From Mimachlamys varia (taxonomy: Eukaryota; Mollusca; Bivalvia; Pectinida; Pectinidae), in the NCBI GenBank assembly GCA_947623455.1, contig OX392542.1:13523625-13587624 (forward strand): a stretch of 64,000 nucleotides of DNA, read 5' to 3'. Under the pieces are notes generated by a model. It was not told where the DNA came from. It ran no database searches and saw only the letters and a list, made by a program, of their open reading frames with translations. The position numbers and the translations under genes were made by a program. Of the stretch, positions 12,859-22,886 are shown one piece after another. Numbering within the stretch: the stretch's first letter is position 1; each line of letters starts with the position of its first letter.

Positions 12859-13241
12859 TTTCGCTTGTCGAACTAGCAGAGACACTTATGTTATTTCCAC
12901 AACCGGCTAGTGTACGTTTGCCAGAATTACGTGGCTTCGTATTTGCGCATGCGTAACCGGAAGTCTCGTTAACGAGAGCGATGCGAGATCACTTCGGAAA
13001 ATGGCCGCGAAACAAGCACAGACAATATCGCGTTCCTAGTTCCAAATTGGATTTTGCTAGTTTTTGTGACTCGATTCATAACAAAATTTGACTCCAGATG
13101 TAGTTTTTACCATACTTATTTAATGCAAGCTAACCGGATATCCCAAAGGAGACGATTGTGAAGTTTATGCAACTTAAATATCTTGTTGATAAGGAAGCTG
13201 ACACATTCATTTTGCAGTGTTGTGAAGATATCCCATCAAGA
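12858..13241. promoter_or_regulatory. Bidirectional COPB2/TMEM107 promoter
   Basis: The two ATGs are head to head 383 bp apart. The interval is less AT-rich than its surroundings. It contains a palindromic NRF1-like site TTGCGCATGCGTAA (12943-12956) that runs directly into an ETS/GABP-like ACCGGAAGT (12956-12964), and a YY1-like AAAATGGCCGC (12998-13008). No TATA box is evident. This layout is typical of housekeeping divergent promoters. The motifs are seen in the sequence; their use is inferred. Confidence 0.6.
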
Positions 13242-16200
13242 TGAGGGTGAACGGACTCGTCCCGGCTCGTTTTCTCACAATCATAGCACACATGGTCATC
13301 GTCATTGTAATATTATGGTCACGAGTACGTTTTTGAACGACAATTCGCCTGTGTATTACGTTTAAATTCATAATATTACCTATTTTATTGTAGCAGTGAT
13401 CACTCTGGGACGAAATTTGGGGATTTTTACCCATATTTTTCCTGAAAATCTCATTAAAATTTCAAAGTAGTTATTACTCTATATAGATAAATCTCATAGA
13501 AATTTTACTAATCTCATAAAATCCCTTAAATTCTCCCATAGGCTCTTAGAGCCAGAATTCTCCCTGATGTAACTGTACATTGACAGCTGCATGACTGATT
13601 GTCTACCTTTGTCATTGACAAATAATTATTTATCCTTCAAACCCAATCCCGTTGTTTATAATTAATCAACATTTACCAGTTGAAGCAATATCTTCACACT
13701 GATTTGATTTTGCACGGTTTTGTTGATAATAGCAGTGTTATCTGAATCCTTTCACTTATGCCAAAATGTACAAATCAGATTCTTATTCAAAACAATAGAA
13801 GGTAGTCTGAGTTTCCTCTGGCTCTGACACCAGACTTAGATATTTTGACAGATATATGTCTTGTGGCTGGCGAATTCCCATTTTCATATCCTAGTGCTCT
13901 GTGACTCAATACCAAAAATGGTGTCGGGGCAAGGGGAAACTCAGACTAAATAGATGGGTGATAAAATAAGTGAAAAAGTGATATACATGTATAAGTATCT
14001 TTTTGTAGAATGTAATCATATAACTATTGTGATAATCATAATTAATACTGAAATGAAAGTGTAACTCTTACCTGATTTTAATAATTTTTCTTCTGTCAGG
14101 AGCAAAATGTCATTCAGTGCCTACCCCTAAACTACACAGATGCTGAATACAACACCAAGGACACAGAGTAAGTACCGGGGTATTTTACCATATACAGATG
14201 ATGACCTCAGTAAAGTTACCTTCTGGCATAAATAATTATTACTGGAACTTATAGCCCTAACCCTATGATCAATACAAAATAAAACCATGTGTGTCACATT
14301 AGGTAATTTCTTGATAATAATATTTATCATTTTTAAGCATAAACCAATTTTCATTGAAACTAATTCCTTTCTTTTCCAGGGGTTCATCGAATCATCATAT
14401 TTGGAAGTATTTTTATTTATTTAGGACCAGTAAGACATACACTGTATAGTGAAGTTGATGTAAATTTAACTGCAAAAAAAACATTAATGGGACACACTTC
14501 TTGTTGAGAGAAATTGATACCAGTTAATTTAGTACTTTTAACTATTTATTAAACTGATATCAATGTTTTTTTATTCCAGAATGATCATTGGACTATCCGT
14601 GACTCTTGGTCTCTTTGTCATAGAACTTATCGGCTTCATTGGTGGAATCTCCATGTTTATGCCATTCCAAAGTTTATTATGTATCCTTTTTATATTAAAG
14701 TAACAATACATTGTACCGTGATCAATTTACAATTTATTTTCATAGGTCCATTTTGTACATATTGCCGAAAACAATGGGTCCCACAGTGTTAAAATTAATT
14801 ATTTCCAGAATTTCTATGAGTCCCATCATAATTTTATTAGTACTGGACTCGGGACTCACACGTAGATTGATCACTGATTGTATAACTTAAAATTGTACAA
14901 TAATGGTGAGTATATGAATAATGAATAAGACAAGACCTACTGCTAGACTTTTCTGCTTCATTAGACAGACTATTGTGTATTTGGCGCCATTGGTTACCTA
15001 ATGTCATCAATGCAGTAAACAAGCTTTAGTTATGTCAAAAAGGCAAAGAAAATATTTTACAGACAAAAGTAATACATTGGTAATTTTCAAATAGTTTCAC
15101 ATTTCTTAATCCTTTCCTGATTCCTTGATTGTAAACATATTAACTAAAGTTATGGATCAGTTTGCAATTTTTTCACATGAACATATGAATGATGATAATA
15201 AAAACACTGAATCACACATTTGACAGAACTTCAATGTTGATTTCAAAAGTGTCAAAAGTTATGCTGACTACAGGTTAAATGTAAAACAGTTTTAATTATG
15301 TCCCTTTAATTGTCCCATCTGTTTCGAAAATCAAGACCAGCACTAGATCACATGCGCATTGCCAAACAATTCTAGTACATACTACCTCGATCAAATGGTC
15401 TATAGTCTGATAAACTATGTTCAGTGTTTTAAGATGAGGTGTCAAAGGGCAGTTGAGTTGAGTTGATTTTGTGAACAATATAGCTTTAATATTGGTGCAT
15501 ATTAATTTTACCAAAATAAATTAAGATATGGTTAGACTCCAACTTTTGTTTGGTACTAAAAAGCTAGGGAGTCAATACATGTAGTTAATTTACTATTTCA
15601 TCTTCAATGTAACTCGTCAGCTGTATTCTCAAGATTTCCTGATAATAGGTATTTTAGGATTTTTTAATTTTAGGAAACTTCTGACAACTATCTTATTCTA
15701 ATCATACATTATCATTTTGATCAATTTTTAATGAATTTTAAAAAGGAATATTTATTAAATATTATAATCATATTTTTCACTATTACAAATTAAAGGACCT
15801 GTTTTTTAAGGTTATTAATTTCACTTGGCCTTGCTTATATTAACTAGTTCAGTACTAGTGTAAGACCCTTGCATTGTGTAGCTGTATGTTACAGTAATTT
15901 TCTTCATTAATTTACAAAAAGTCCACAGTTAAAATTTACGTTATCTGTAGCTGTGTGTTATGAGATACAAGTCTGTTTACCTTCTAGTATTATTGCTCCT
16001 TGACTGTTGTCTCAGCTATAGGGGCCCACTGTGGGGCGTGTGTGTCGCTGTCCTATTACCTGTTTCGGGTATGGCCGTGCTATAGGTATTGGTATGTGTT
16101 TGCGTTCTGCAGTGCCCTGCCCACAGTAACTGAGGTCATCACCATGATCGGTGTAGGCTGTTGCAGGCGGGGACTATAGCATTGTTACTATAATTAATCG

Positions 16201-16579
16201 GGAACAAACTGCATGTTTAAACAATAAGGCATGGACTTGCGCATTTATAATGTTTAGGTTTCATCTTTTATGACTTGCGACTCGCTGCTAGAAATATTAT
16301 TACCAAAGTCAGCTTTCAAGTTAAAGCTAGTTGCAGAAATAGGAAAACGCAGATATATTATTACCTGTGAGATAGTTACCTGCCTTAGTTTATTGTCTCC
16401 TTGACAACAGACCAGCTACAGCAGCACATGCCTCGGGCACGGTGGCTCTCGCCTTCTTCCTGTTCCAACTGTGGTCATGTGACTATTACTGGTATGTGTT
16501 TGCCTTCTGCGTCGCCCTACCAGCTGTCGGAGAAATCATGACAATGATTGGTGTTGCTTTCTTTAGGAAGGGCTTATAG
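13241..16579 (+). CDS. TMEM107: Transmembrane protein 107 (ciliary transition zone), alternative last exons
   Basis: Four-pass membrane protein of the MKS module at the ciliary transition zone. Exons: 13241-13324 (MRVNGLVPARFLTIIAHMV...), 14100-14167 (EQNVIQCLPLNYTDAEYNTK...), 14580-14680 (MIIGLSVTLGLFVIELIGF...), then either 16016-16179 or 16416-16579. Phases are 0, 2 and 1, and either last exon closes the frame, giving 138 residues against 140 in human TMEM107. The order GLVP.RFLT, CLPL, LSVTLGLF.IEL, GAHC and WYVFAFCSALP.VTE follows the human protein. Four hydrophobic segments are visible (about residues 8-27, 53-75, 85-103, 109-130). No canonical AATAAA was seen between the two last exons; one lies at 17820. 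The start is the first ATG after the divergent promoter and matches the family N terminus. Confidence 0.93.
13395..13565. repeat. Dispersed repeat, family 3 (TMEM107 intron 1)
   Basis: Inverted relative of 8789-8962. It begins near GTGATCACTCTGGGACG and ends near GCCAGAATTCTCCCTG. Confidence 0.6.
13803..13948. mobile_element. 146-bp fold-back MITE, family 4
   Basis: Ends TAGTCTGAGTTTCCTCTGGC and GGGGAAACTCAGACTA form inverted repeats of about 30 bp. Relatives lie at 34904-35021, 44115-44345 and about 53675-53770. Confidence 0.75.
14716..14876 (+). mobile_element. 161-bp MITE, family 1 (copy 2, TMEM107 intron 3)
   Basis: Same body and ends as 1022-1183. It is flanked on both sides by the direct repeat ATTGTA (14710-14715 and 14877-14882), a likely target-site duplication. 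Confidence 0.78.
16016..16179 (+). CDS. TMEM107: TMEM107 terminal exon, copy A
   Basis: A 164-nt exon following a TCTCAG acceptor. It completes the split serine codon and encodes SIGAHCGACVSLSYYLFRVW..., ending in GCCRRGL and TAG. It keeps the human-like SIGAHC opening and SALPTVTE. It forms the last two membrane spans. The stop is followed by about 240 bp before copy B, with no AATAAA; only an AATAAG near 16223 could serve as a weak poly(A) signal. Confidence 0.88.
16416..16579 (+). CDS. TMEM107: TMEM107 terminal exon, copy B
   Basis: Second 164-nt exon, exactly 400 bp downstream of copy A, with a GACCAG acceptor and the same entry phase. It encodes STAAHASGTVALAFFLFQLW..., then WYVFAFCVALPAVGE and a terminal FFRKGL-TAG. 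It retains human-like VAL.FF wording that copy A has lost, while copy A keeps others. Neither copy has a frameshift or stop, so both look under selection. The intron ends are also similar (TATTGCTCCTTGAC and TATTGTCTCCTTGAC), which indicates a tandem segmental duplication. Confidence 0.88.
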
Positions 16580-17094
16580 TGATGATCCTATAAAGCATGC
16601 TGTATAGGGGGCATAACTCCTGGAACTCAAGAATGTGCAGCATGAATAATTCTTACTAATATATCAGGGGAACAGTACATGTATATTCCCCGAGGCTGAG
16701 ATGTGAGTAAAGTGTATATCCATAAGGATGAAAAGTGACAAGTTAGGATCCAAAGTGTGAACAGATTGAATGTACAAATGTGTTATGTAGAAAACATGTC
16801 CTTGTCTTATCAATTAATGATTTAGTCCCTGCAAGAAATTGTGCAGTCTCTAAGGATTTTTGATTTTGGAAACATCATGATATTGAAGAATGTTTTTAGT
16901 TTTTTGAGTTAAGAATATAATTTTGCTGTTATGGTTAATAATTTTGAAACCAAATCAAGTTGAAATGGTAATTGATCCTATGGTGACTGTATACATGTTA
17001 GAGACTTTAATCTAAAACTAATGATGATGAATACAAATTAGACAAAAGAAAATTGCTACAAAAATACGAAAGGTATCATTTCCTTCCTCTCATT

Positions 17095-17565
17095 TTTAGA
17101 CATTGCAAACTTTGCTATTTATGTTTGTGAAAGAACATAAATATTGCATGCGTGTTATTGATAAAGTTATATATTTGATAGATATGTGTTCCCCTCAGGT
17201 AGACATGTTTGATCAATGATGACATGTGAACAGGAAATATAATTAAGGTTGTTTTAAAGGTGTGGAGGTACATGTATCATATAAAGCTAAGAGTACATTG
17301 ACACTTGTTCTATATTGTACCTTATCATGGCTTATGAACATAACATGTCCTGGACATTAGTTAAAATAATTCAACTGTGACTGACAATTGGACTTGTAAA
17401 TATTTATTGTTACAAACTACGTAATTCATCATTTTCTTTCTCACTTTTAAATGCTACGAACTGTGATTCATGCTTGTGAGAGTTGTTGTACATTGAAGTA
17501 ATGGTATATATACATTTGATAGACATGTACTCCCTGGGTAGTCTTGTTTGATGATATGGAAACTT
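17095..17565. repeat. Old tandem duplication downstream of TMEM107
   Basis: Segments at about 17100-17210 and 17450-17560 are diverged copies (TATGTTTGTGAAAG/CATGCTTGTGAGAG; ATTTGATAGATATGTG/ATTTGATAGACATGTA). This is possibly TMEM107 3' UTR; AATAAA occurs at 17820-17825. Confidence 0.5.
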
Positions 17566-17939
17566 TGTCCTACGTACATCATTAAAGCATTGTTTTTTAT
17601 ATGATCCATTGAGACCAATGACAGAGACTTGTGCTAGTTTTTAGCTGGGCTAGCTGAAGAGTTTGTAGTGACACAAATATCAGTTTAGGAAATTAATTAT
17701 CATTAATTGTGAGAAAGTCTGTGAGATCAGTGTTTGGATGTGAAATTTACCATTATTGTAAGTACATATTGGAGAGGGTGGGGGAGTGTTGAAAGAAGTA
17801 TGTTTGGTTGTGTTTTTAGAATAAATGATAAAGTGATGTTATACCGTCCAGATGGTGTTGATGAAGAGCTAAAAATTACATTTGCAGACTCCATTAATAG
17901 TGATGCAAAAAAAAAAATTGTATTTATTAAACTGTAGAT

Positions 17940-18655
17940 CAGATCTCAGCATGTCATATATATTTGGATACAATTTGTGATTTATTTTTACAATTATGCA
18001 TTCAACAAATAGAATTTTTGTATCAGAAATCACAAAAGCTTTGTGCAAGTGCTATCTTATTACATTGTAAACGTCTCCATTTTGAATAAGGGATTTACTT
18101 TTTTTTACAAAACACTTATGACAGTGTGAAGTTTATCGATATGTTGTAATGGTTAGGTGAAAAATGAGATTCTTGAACCGTAGAAAGGATATTTTTATGG
18201 TGTGCTGCACATGCTTGAGCAGTACATGCACTTCCATATATATAACATGTATGTTTTATAGAAAATTGTAACACTTAAAATGGACTGTAATGAACTTTTT
18301 ATATAACATACACAAATTGGTTTGTTCTTTATCTGGAAACTTCTTTTACAGTTCTTCATATATTTTAGTAATTTAAAGATGTTGATTGATCAATTTTTAG
18401 CCCACTATCATCAAAATGTAGGCTATTCAAATCCCCCTGCTTCCATTTTTTTGCTGTTTCTTGGGATGTGTTGGATGGATCATTCTCAATATTTCATAAT
18501 TTGTATGTGGGTTCCACTTGGCCACTAGTTGTGTATGGTCCATTTTGACATAGATCCAATAAGCAATATGGCTGACAGGTGGCCATCTTGGATTTGTTAT
18601 TAATAGTTTGTTGTTGCAATTTCTTGGTAAGTACTGGATGGATCATTTTCAAATT
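17940..18655. other. Gene-free stretch after TMEM107
   Basis: AT-rich sequence. No exon, RNA gene or clear repeat was recognised; the short ORFs lack coding character. Confidence 0.5.
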
Positions 18656-18659
18656 TCAC

Positions 18660-18822
18660 ATGTCGGTTCCCTTAGGAAATAGGTGACTTCGACCTACTAT
18701 CAAGGTCACAGGAGTCAAATCTATTGAAACTTTTAAACAAATTCTTCTGATTAACCAAAAGGCCTATAAGCATGGTATTTTACTGAAATGTTCCTTGTTT
18801 GAAGCCCAACACATTTTCAGTC
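18660..18822. repeat. AAGGTCACAGG-containing repeat, left copy
   Basis: Resembles 21300-21440: TCAAGGTCACAGG.GTCAAA, then ACTTTTAAA.AA, GATTAACCAAA, AAGCATG.TATT and AACGTTCCTT-like segments. The decayed LINE and its insert lie between the two copies. Confidence 0.5.
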
Positions 18823-18825
18823 AGA

Positions 18826-19563
18826 TCAGATCATAGTCCACATCAGTGGCCCCCTTCCAGATAGCTGGCTAGCTGCACGCATGGCAGATCTCACTCCAGA
18901 TCTCCCAAGTGTCTCTATCATGAGGGTCGAACATGGAGGGATTCCACTCTCTGTCAACTCACTCCCTGACATCTTGGTCTGTCCAGGTCCTTGCTTTTTT
19001 CTTACGTGATTGGCACACTTGACAGCACCACTGGAGTGCTCCATGTGTCCACTATTGTACCCAGTGGAGCCTTCTCTCCCTCAGAATGGGGCGGAGGTCC
19101 TCAAGACCAAGATGCAAGAGGTCTAGTCCCATATGCATACCACAGATATTTGTCTTCCTTGCATTCACTCTAAGTCCCTTATTCTCCATAGCTTCTTTCC
19201 AAACCAGGAGCCTCCTGGCACATTCCTCGAGTGCATCAGTGATGATTAGATGGTCATCAGCATTAAGATCCTCCCATTACAGATACTAGCTATAGCAAGG
19301 TCAAAGATCACGGTAGCCTACTCCAGTATCACCTACTGCCCTGATCATCTCCACCTCTAAGCATGATGGTCCAGTGGCTTTTTTTGATTTCATCTTTCTT
19401 CCATCATATCAATGGTGATTGGGATGGCTGGACCTTCTACTGGTGGTTCATCGGACAGGTGCTCAAGGTCCCATTCAAATTCAACATTGAGGAGTCTGTT
19501 GTTATGCTGTAGCCTTGCCTTTTGTTTTACTTCTTCACTAATGGACATATCACCCACCTCATT
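18826..19563 (-). pseudogene. Decayed LINE reverse-transcriptase, 3' part
   Basis: On the minus strand, fragments of a non-LTR reverse transcriptase appear in family order. First LLNVEFEWDLEHLSDEPPVE (about 19440-19510), then after a frameshift KSKKATGPSCLEVEMIRAVG (about 19320-19385). After a deletion of the central palm region come a degenerate active-site box (NADD instead of YADD) and RRLLVWKEAMENKGLRVNAR (about 19150-19265). Stops and frameshifts break every frame. It is a dead retrotransposon copy, and its exact LINE clade is uncertain. Confidence 0.75.
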
Positions 19564-19640
19564 AGGGCCCCGCATCGAGAGATGCGGGTGCCCTATAGTA
19601 ATCAGGTTGTCCGTCTGTCTGTCTGTCTGTCCGTTCTTTG

Positions 19641-19997
19641 TCTTCTGCACAAAAATGTTTGCAGGAGATGAAGGATTTGTATCAAATTAAAACTGATGAT
19701 TCCTCTTGCATCCTAGATCACATGTGTAGTATTTCATGCAAATCGGATTCAAAATGGCTGTTAGGCGGCCATATTGGATTTTAACATTAACATGAAAATA
19801 CTGAATCTTTGCTGTTTCTTCTGCACAAAAATGTTTCCAGGAGATGGGGGATTTGTATCAAATTGGAACTGATGATTCCTCATTCATCCTAGATCACATG
19901 TGTAGTATTTCATGCAAATCCGATTCAAAATGGCTTTTAGGCGGCCATATTGGATTTTAACATTAACATGAAAATACTGAATCTTTGCTGTTTTTAA
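19641..19997. repeat. 176-bp tandem duplication
   Basis: Two copies, starting CTGCACAAAAATGTTT at 19645 and 19821, each ending AATCTTTGCTGTTT. Confidence 0.88.
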
Positions 19998-20250
19998 CTG
20001 TTCTCTAATCGATTATGCAAAGTAGTGAACAAATAAACCAAGAGTTAACTGACAATGATCAAACTCATAGTTCAAGGTCACAAGTTCAAAGGTCAACGGT
20101 CAAGGTTATCCTGGATAGGCTACAAAATGCCAGGTAATCGACCCTTTTGGATTTTAGCCTTTAGAGTGCCAGATTTACTCAAATTACAACTGTACCGACA
20201 CATCGCAGCGGCTCCCACATTGATCATGTTTGGACTAGAGACATTCCTGA

Positions 20251-20955
20251 GGGAAGCCGAACACAATGGTGCAACTCACGAAACCATGCGTTGCCATGGT
20301 AAGGAAATGGAGGCTTCTGATTGGTCGGAATTTAGATATTGTTCGATTTCAGCGAAAATTTTTAAATATGGGTATTGAGGGAAGCCTAACACAATGGTAC
20401 CACTTTCGAAACTGTCCTTTGCCAAGGTTACGAAATGGAGGCTTCTGATTGGTCACAACTTACATATTGTTTTATTTCGGCGAAAATTGCTACATATGGG
20501 TTTTGAGGGAAACCGAACACAATGGTACAACTCACGAAACCGTGCGTTGCCATGGTAACGAAATGGAGGCTTCTGATTGGTCAGAATTTAGATATTGTTC
20601 GATTTCAGCGAAAATTGGTAAATATGGGTATTGAGGGAAGCCTAACACAAAGGTACCACTTTCGAAACTGTCCGTTGCCATGGTTACGAAATGGAGGCTT
20701 CTCATTGATCAAAATTAAGATATTGTTTGATTTCAGTGAAAATTGGTACATAGGGGTATTGAGGGAAGCCAAACACAATGGTTTAACTTTCGAAACTGTC
20801 TGTTGCCATGATAACGAAATGCAGGTTTCTGATTGGTCGAAATTTAAATATTGTTCGATTTCGGCAAAAAGTGGTACATAGGGGTATTAAGGGAAGCCAA
20901 ACACAATGGTACCATTTAAGAAAACATCAGTTGTCATGGTAAAAAATAGAGGCTT
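20251..20955. repeat. 128-bp tandem array, about 5.5 copies
   Basis: Units begin GGGAA(G/A)CC at 20251, 20379, 20507, 20635, 20763 and 20891, an exact 128-bp step. Some neighbouring units alternate between CAACTCACGAAACC and CCACTTTCGAAACTG variants, hinting at a dimeric higher-order unit. The short ORFs here are repeat shadows. Confidence 0.92.
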
Positions 20956-21172
20956 CTGCACATACACATATACACATATACAGTACTATTACACTCTTCC
21001 ATTAGCATAATTTACGACTGTCTGGGTAGTTTGGGGGACATTATAGTAACGGCCGCCGTTACAATTAGTACTTGTTTATAATTGTTTTCTAACACTTACA
21101 AATTTAACATCACTGTACTATAACTCTAAAATACCAATATTCATTCGAGCATCAGACATATTGCGGGGCCCT

Positions 21173-21300
21173 TTCTGATGTATCAGTGTTCTAGTTCTTC
21201 ACCAGCTTGTCACCCACATCAATGTTTTCATGCCACATCTGATTTGGATGGTGGGAGACCTCTGACGACTTGGGGTCAATGTCCTTGTTGATCACCTTGT
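21173..21300 (-). pseudogene. Decayed LINE reverse-transcriptase, 5' side of insertion
   Basis: The minus-strand peptide KVINKDIDPKSSEVSHHPNQ... and then NIDVGDKLVKN resembles the segment preceding the reverse-transcriptase core of the same LINE. It stops at the edge of the 1.6-kb insert. Confidence 0.55.
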
Positions 21301-21500
21301 CTGCGAAAGTAAATGACCTTGACCCATATTCAAGGTCACAGGGGTCAAAAATATTTGCAACTTTTAAAGAACTTTATCTGCATGATTAACCAAAGGGCGT
21401 AGAAGCATGATATTCAACTGAAACGTTCCTTCAATGAAACCCAACAAAGTTTGCAAAATGAATGGACTTTGACCCGTATTCAAGGTCACAGTGGTCAAAT
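21300..21500. repeat. AAGGTCACAGG-containing repeats, right copies
   Basis: Two units (about 21305-21455 and from 21462) carry TATTCAAGGTCACAG.GGTCAAA. A further relative follows at about 21830-21870 (CCAAGATCACAGGGGTCAAA). Confidence 0.55.
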
Positions 21501-21509
21501 CTGTTATAT

Positions 21510-21722
21510 TGGGGCTGCAGTGTTCAGGTGTCCCGACATTCTACCACTAGCCCTCCACCTCTTGGTTGCATGTTCGAATCCCACATGGGGCAGTTGCTAG
21601 GTACTGACCATAGGTCAATGGTTTTTCACTGGGTACTCCGGTTTTCCTCCACCTCCAAAACCTGGCACGTCCTTAAATGACCATTGCTGTGAATAGGACG
21701 TAAAACAAAATAAACCAAATCA
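21510..21722 (+). mobile_element. tRNA-derived SINE (family S)
   Basis: Head with a B-box-like ATGTTCGAATCCCACATGGG, body with GGGTACTCCGGTTTTCCTCC, and tail ACGTCCTTAAATGACC...GGACGTAAAACAAAATAAAC. The same body occurs at 28540-28760, 36288-36440, 52708-52972 and 56456-56684. It resembles the conserved central domain of bivalve SINEs, as far as memory allows. Confidence 0.75.
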
Positions 21723-21879
21723 AATCTGTTAAAACCTTCAAACTACTTGTTCCGAAATAACAAAAGGCCACGATCAAGACATTTGGCCGAAAGCTTCCTT
21801 GGAAGGAGTTGAACAAAGTTTGCAAATGAAAATGACCCTATCTTACTAAATCCAAGATCACAGGGGTCAAATATGTAAT

Positions 21880-22880
21880 CTTAACATGTTCCTTTGAATG
21901 TTTTACAGTTTTAGATATTAGACTACTTTAGGGTTTATACAGGCGAGAGGTTGATACCAGGTGACTTACATGTACTTGGAAGATATTTGAATACTTCGAT
22001 CTCAATTATGAACCAATGATAATGGAATTTGGAATTAGAAAGGTTCAAACCAAATGATTTTCAATTCTAATCAATTATCAACCCATCATGAAATACACAT
22101 TCAATTTGTATATATATATGTACCTGGTATGTCTGTCAAATAATTTGACAGGACGTATTATGGTATGTCTTTGTCTTTTTTGTCTATATTAAAACTTCAT
22201 TTGTCTGGAGATCTCCTCCCACATATTTCAACCGATCTTTTTCAAACTTTGAACTATTATTCACCATGATATTAAGTTGTGTTTTCCTAAACATCGGCTT
22301 GGTTTGACTATATTTGGAAGAGTTATTGCCCCTTACATATTTTACATTCTTCGATCTGTTCATGATCAGGATATCTGTTTCGACAACTGTCTTCCAATTT
22401 ATTTTAAAATAAGTAAATTAAGTATTAATATGTTCATGCTTTCTGTGTAACGTTGACTTTGAACAAAAAAAGTTTCCTATTTCCATATTTTTTGCATTCT
22501 TATACAAATTCACTTTGGCCTTGGATGGACATTTATTGTTCTACTCCGCTGTACTCTGGTTTTACAAATAGATTGGAACGTTAACTGCTTGTCTAGAACA
22601 GGTATTCAGCAAGTATTTGTAAATATATGATTTTATAGGGGGATGTATCTAGTTGAAATCTGCAGTATCCATCTATATATAAAAAACAAATAAGAGATTT
22701 TATATTTTACAAAATTTTATTTTCAATATTCATATCTTGTTTACAATCATGCACATCATCCAGTAATACTCTTACGATGCAGAAAAAAATGAACTAAGTA
22801 TCACCATAGGTATCCAATGCATAGTCGTAAACAGGAGAGAACCCTGACCTTACATAATTTTAAAGCAATCTAAACTACGA
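21880..22880. other. Gene-free stretch between TMEM107 and MRPL51
   Basis: AT-rich. It holds a short palindrome CTGTCAAATAATTTGACAG near 22132-22150 and GGTATGTCTGT wording shared with 2418-2430. Nothing else was recognised. Confidence 0.45.
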
Positions 22881-22886
22881 GAATAA

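Larger units (their letters stand above)
19564..21172. mobile_element. 1.6-kb element with GGGCCCCGCA ends inserted in the LINE
   Basis: Ends AGGGCCCCGCA (19564-19574) and TGCGGGGCCCT (21162-21172) are perfect inverted repeats. LINE coding sequence stops at one edge and resumes at the other. Inside are a (GTCT)n tract (about 19609-19632), two 176-bp units and a 128-bp array. There is no transposase, so it is non-autonomous. Confidence 0.7.

Noticed and set aside
20055..20881. Repeated ORFs (EGSLTQ.YHFRNC...)
   Set aside because: Shadows of the 128-bp array; 128 is not a multiple of three, and the frames shift.
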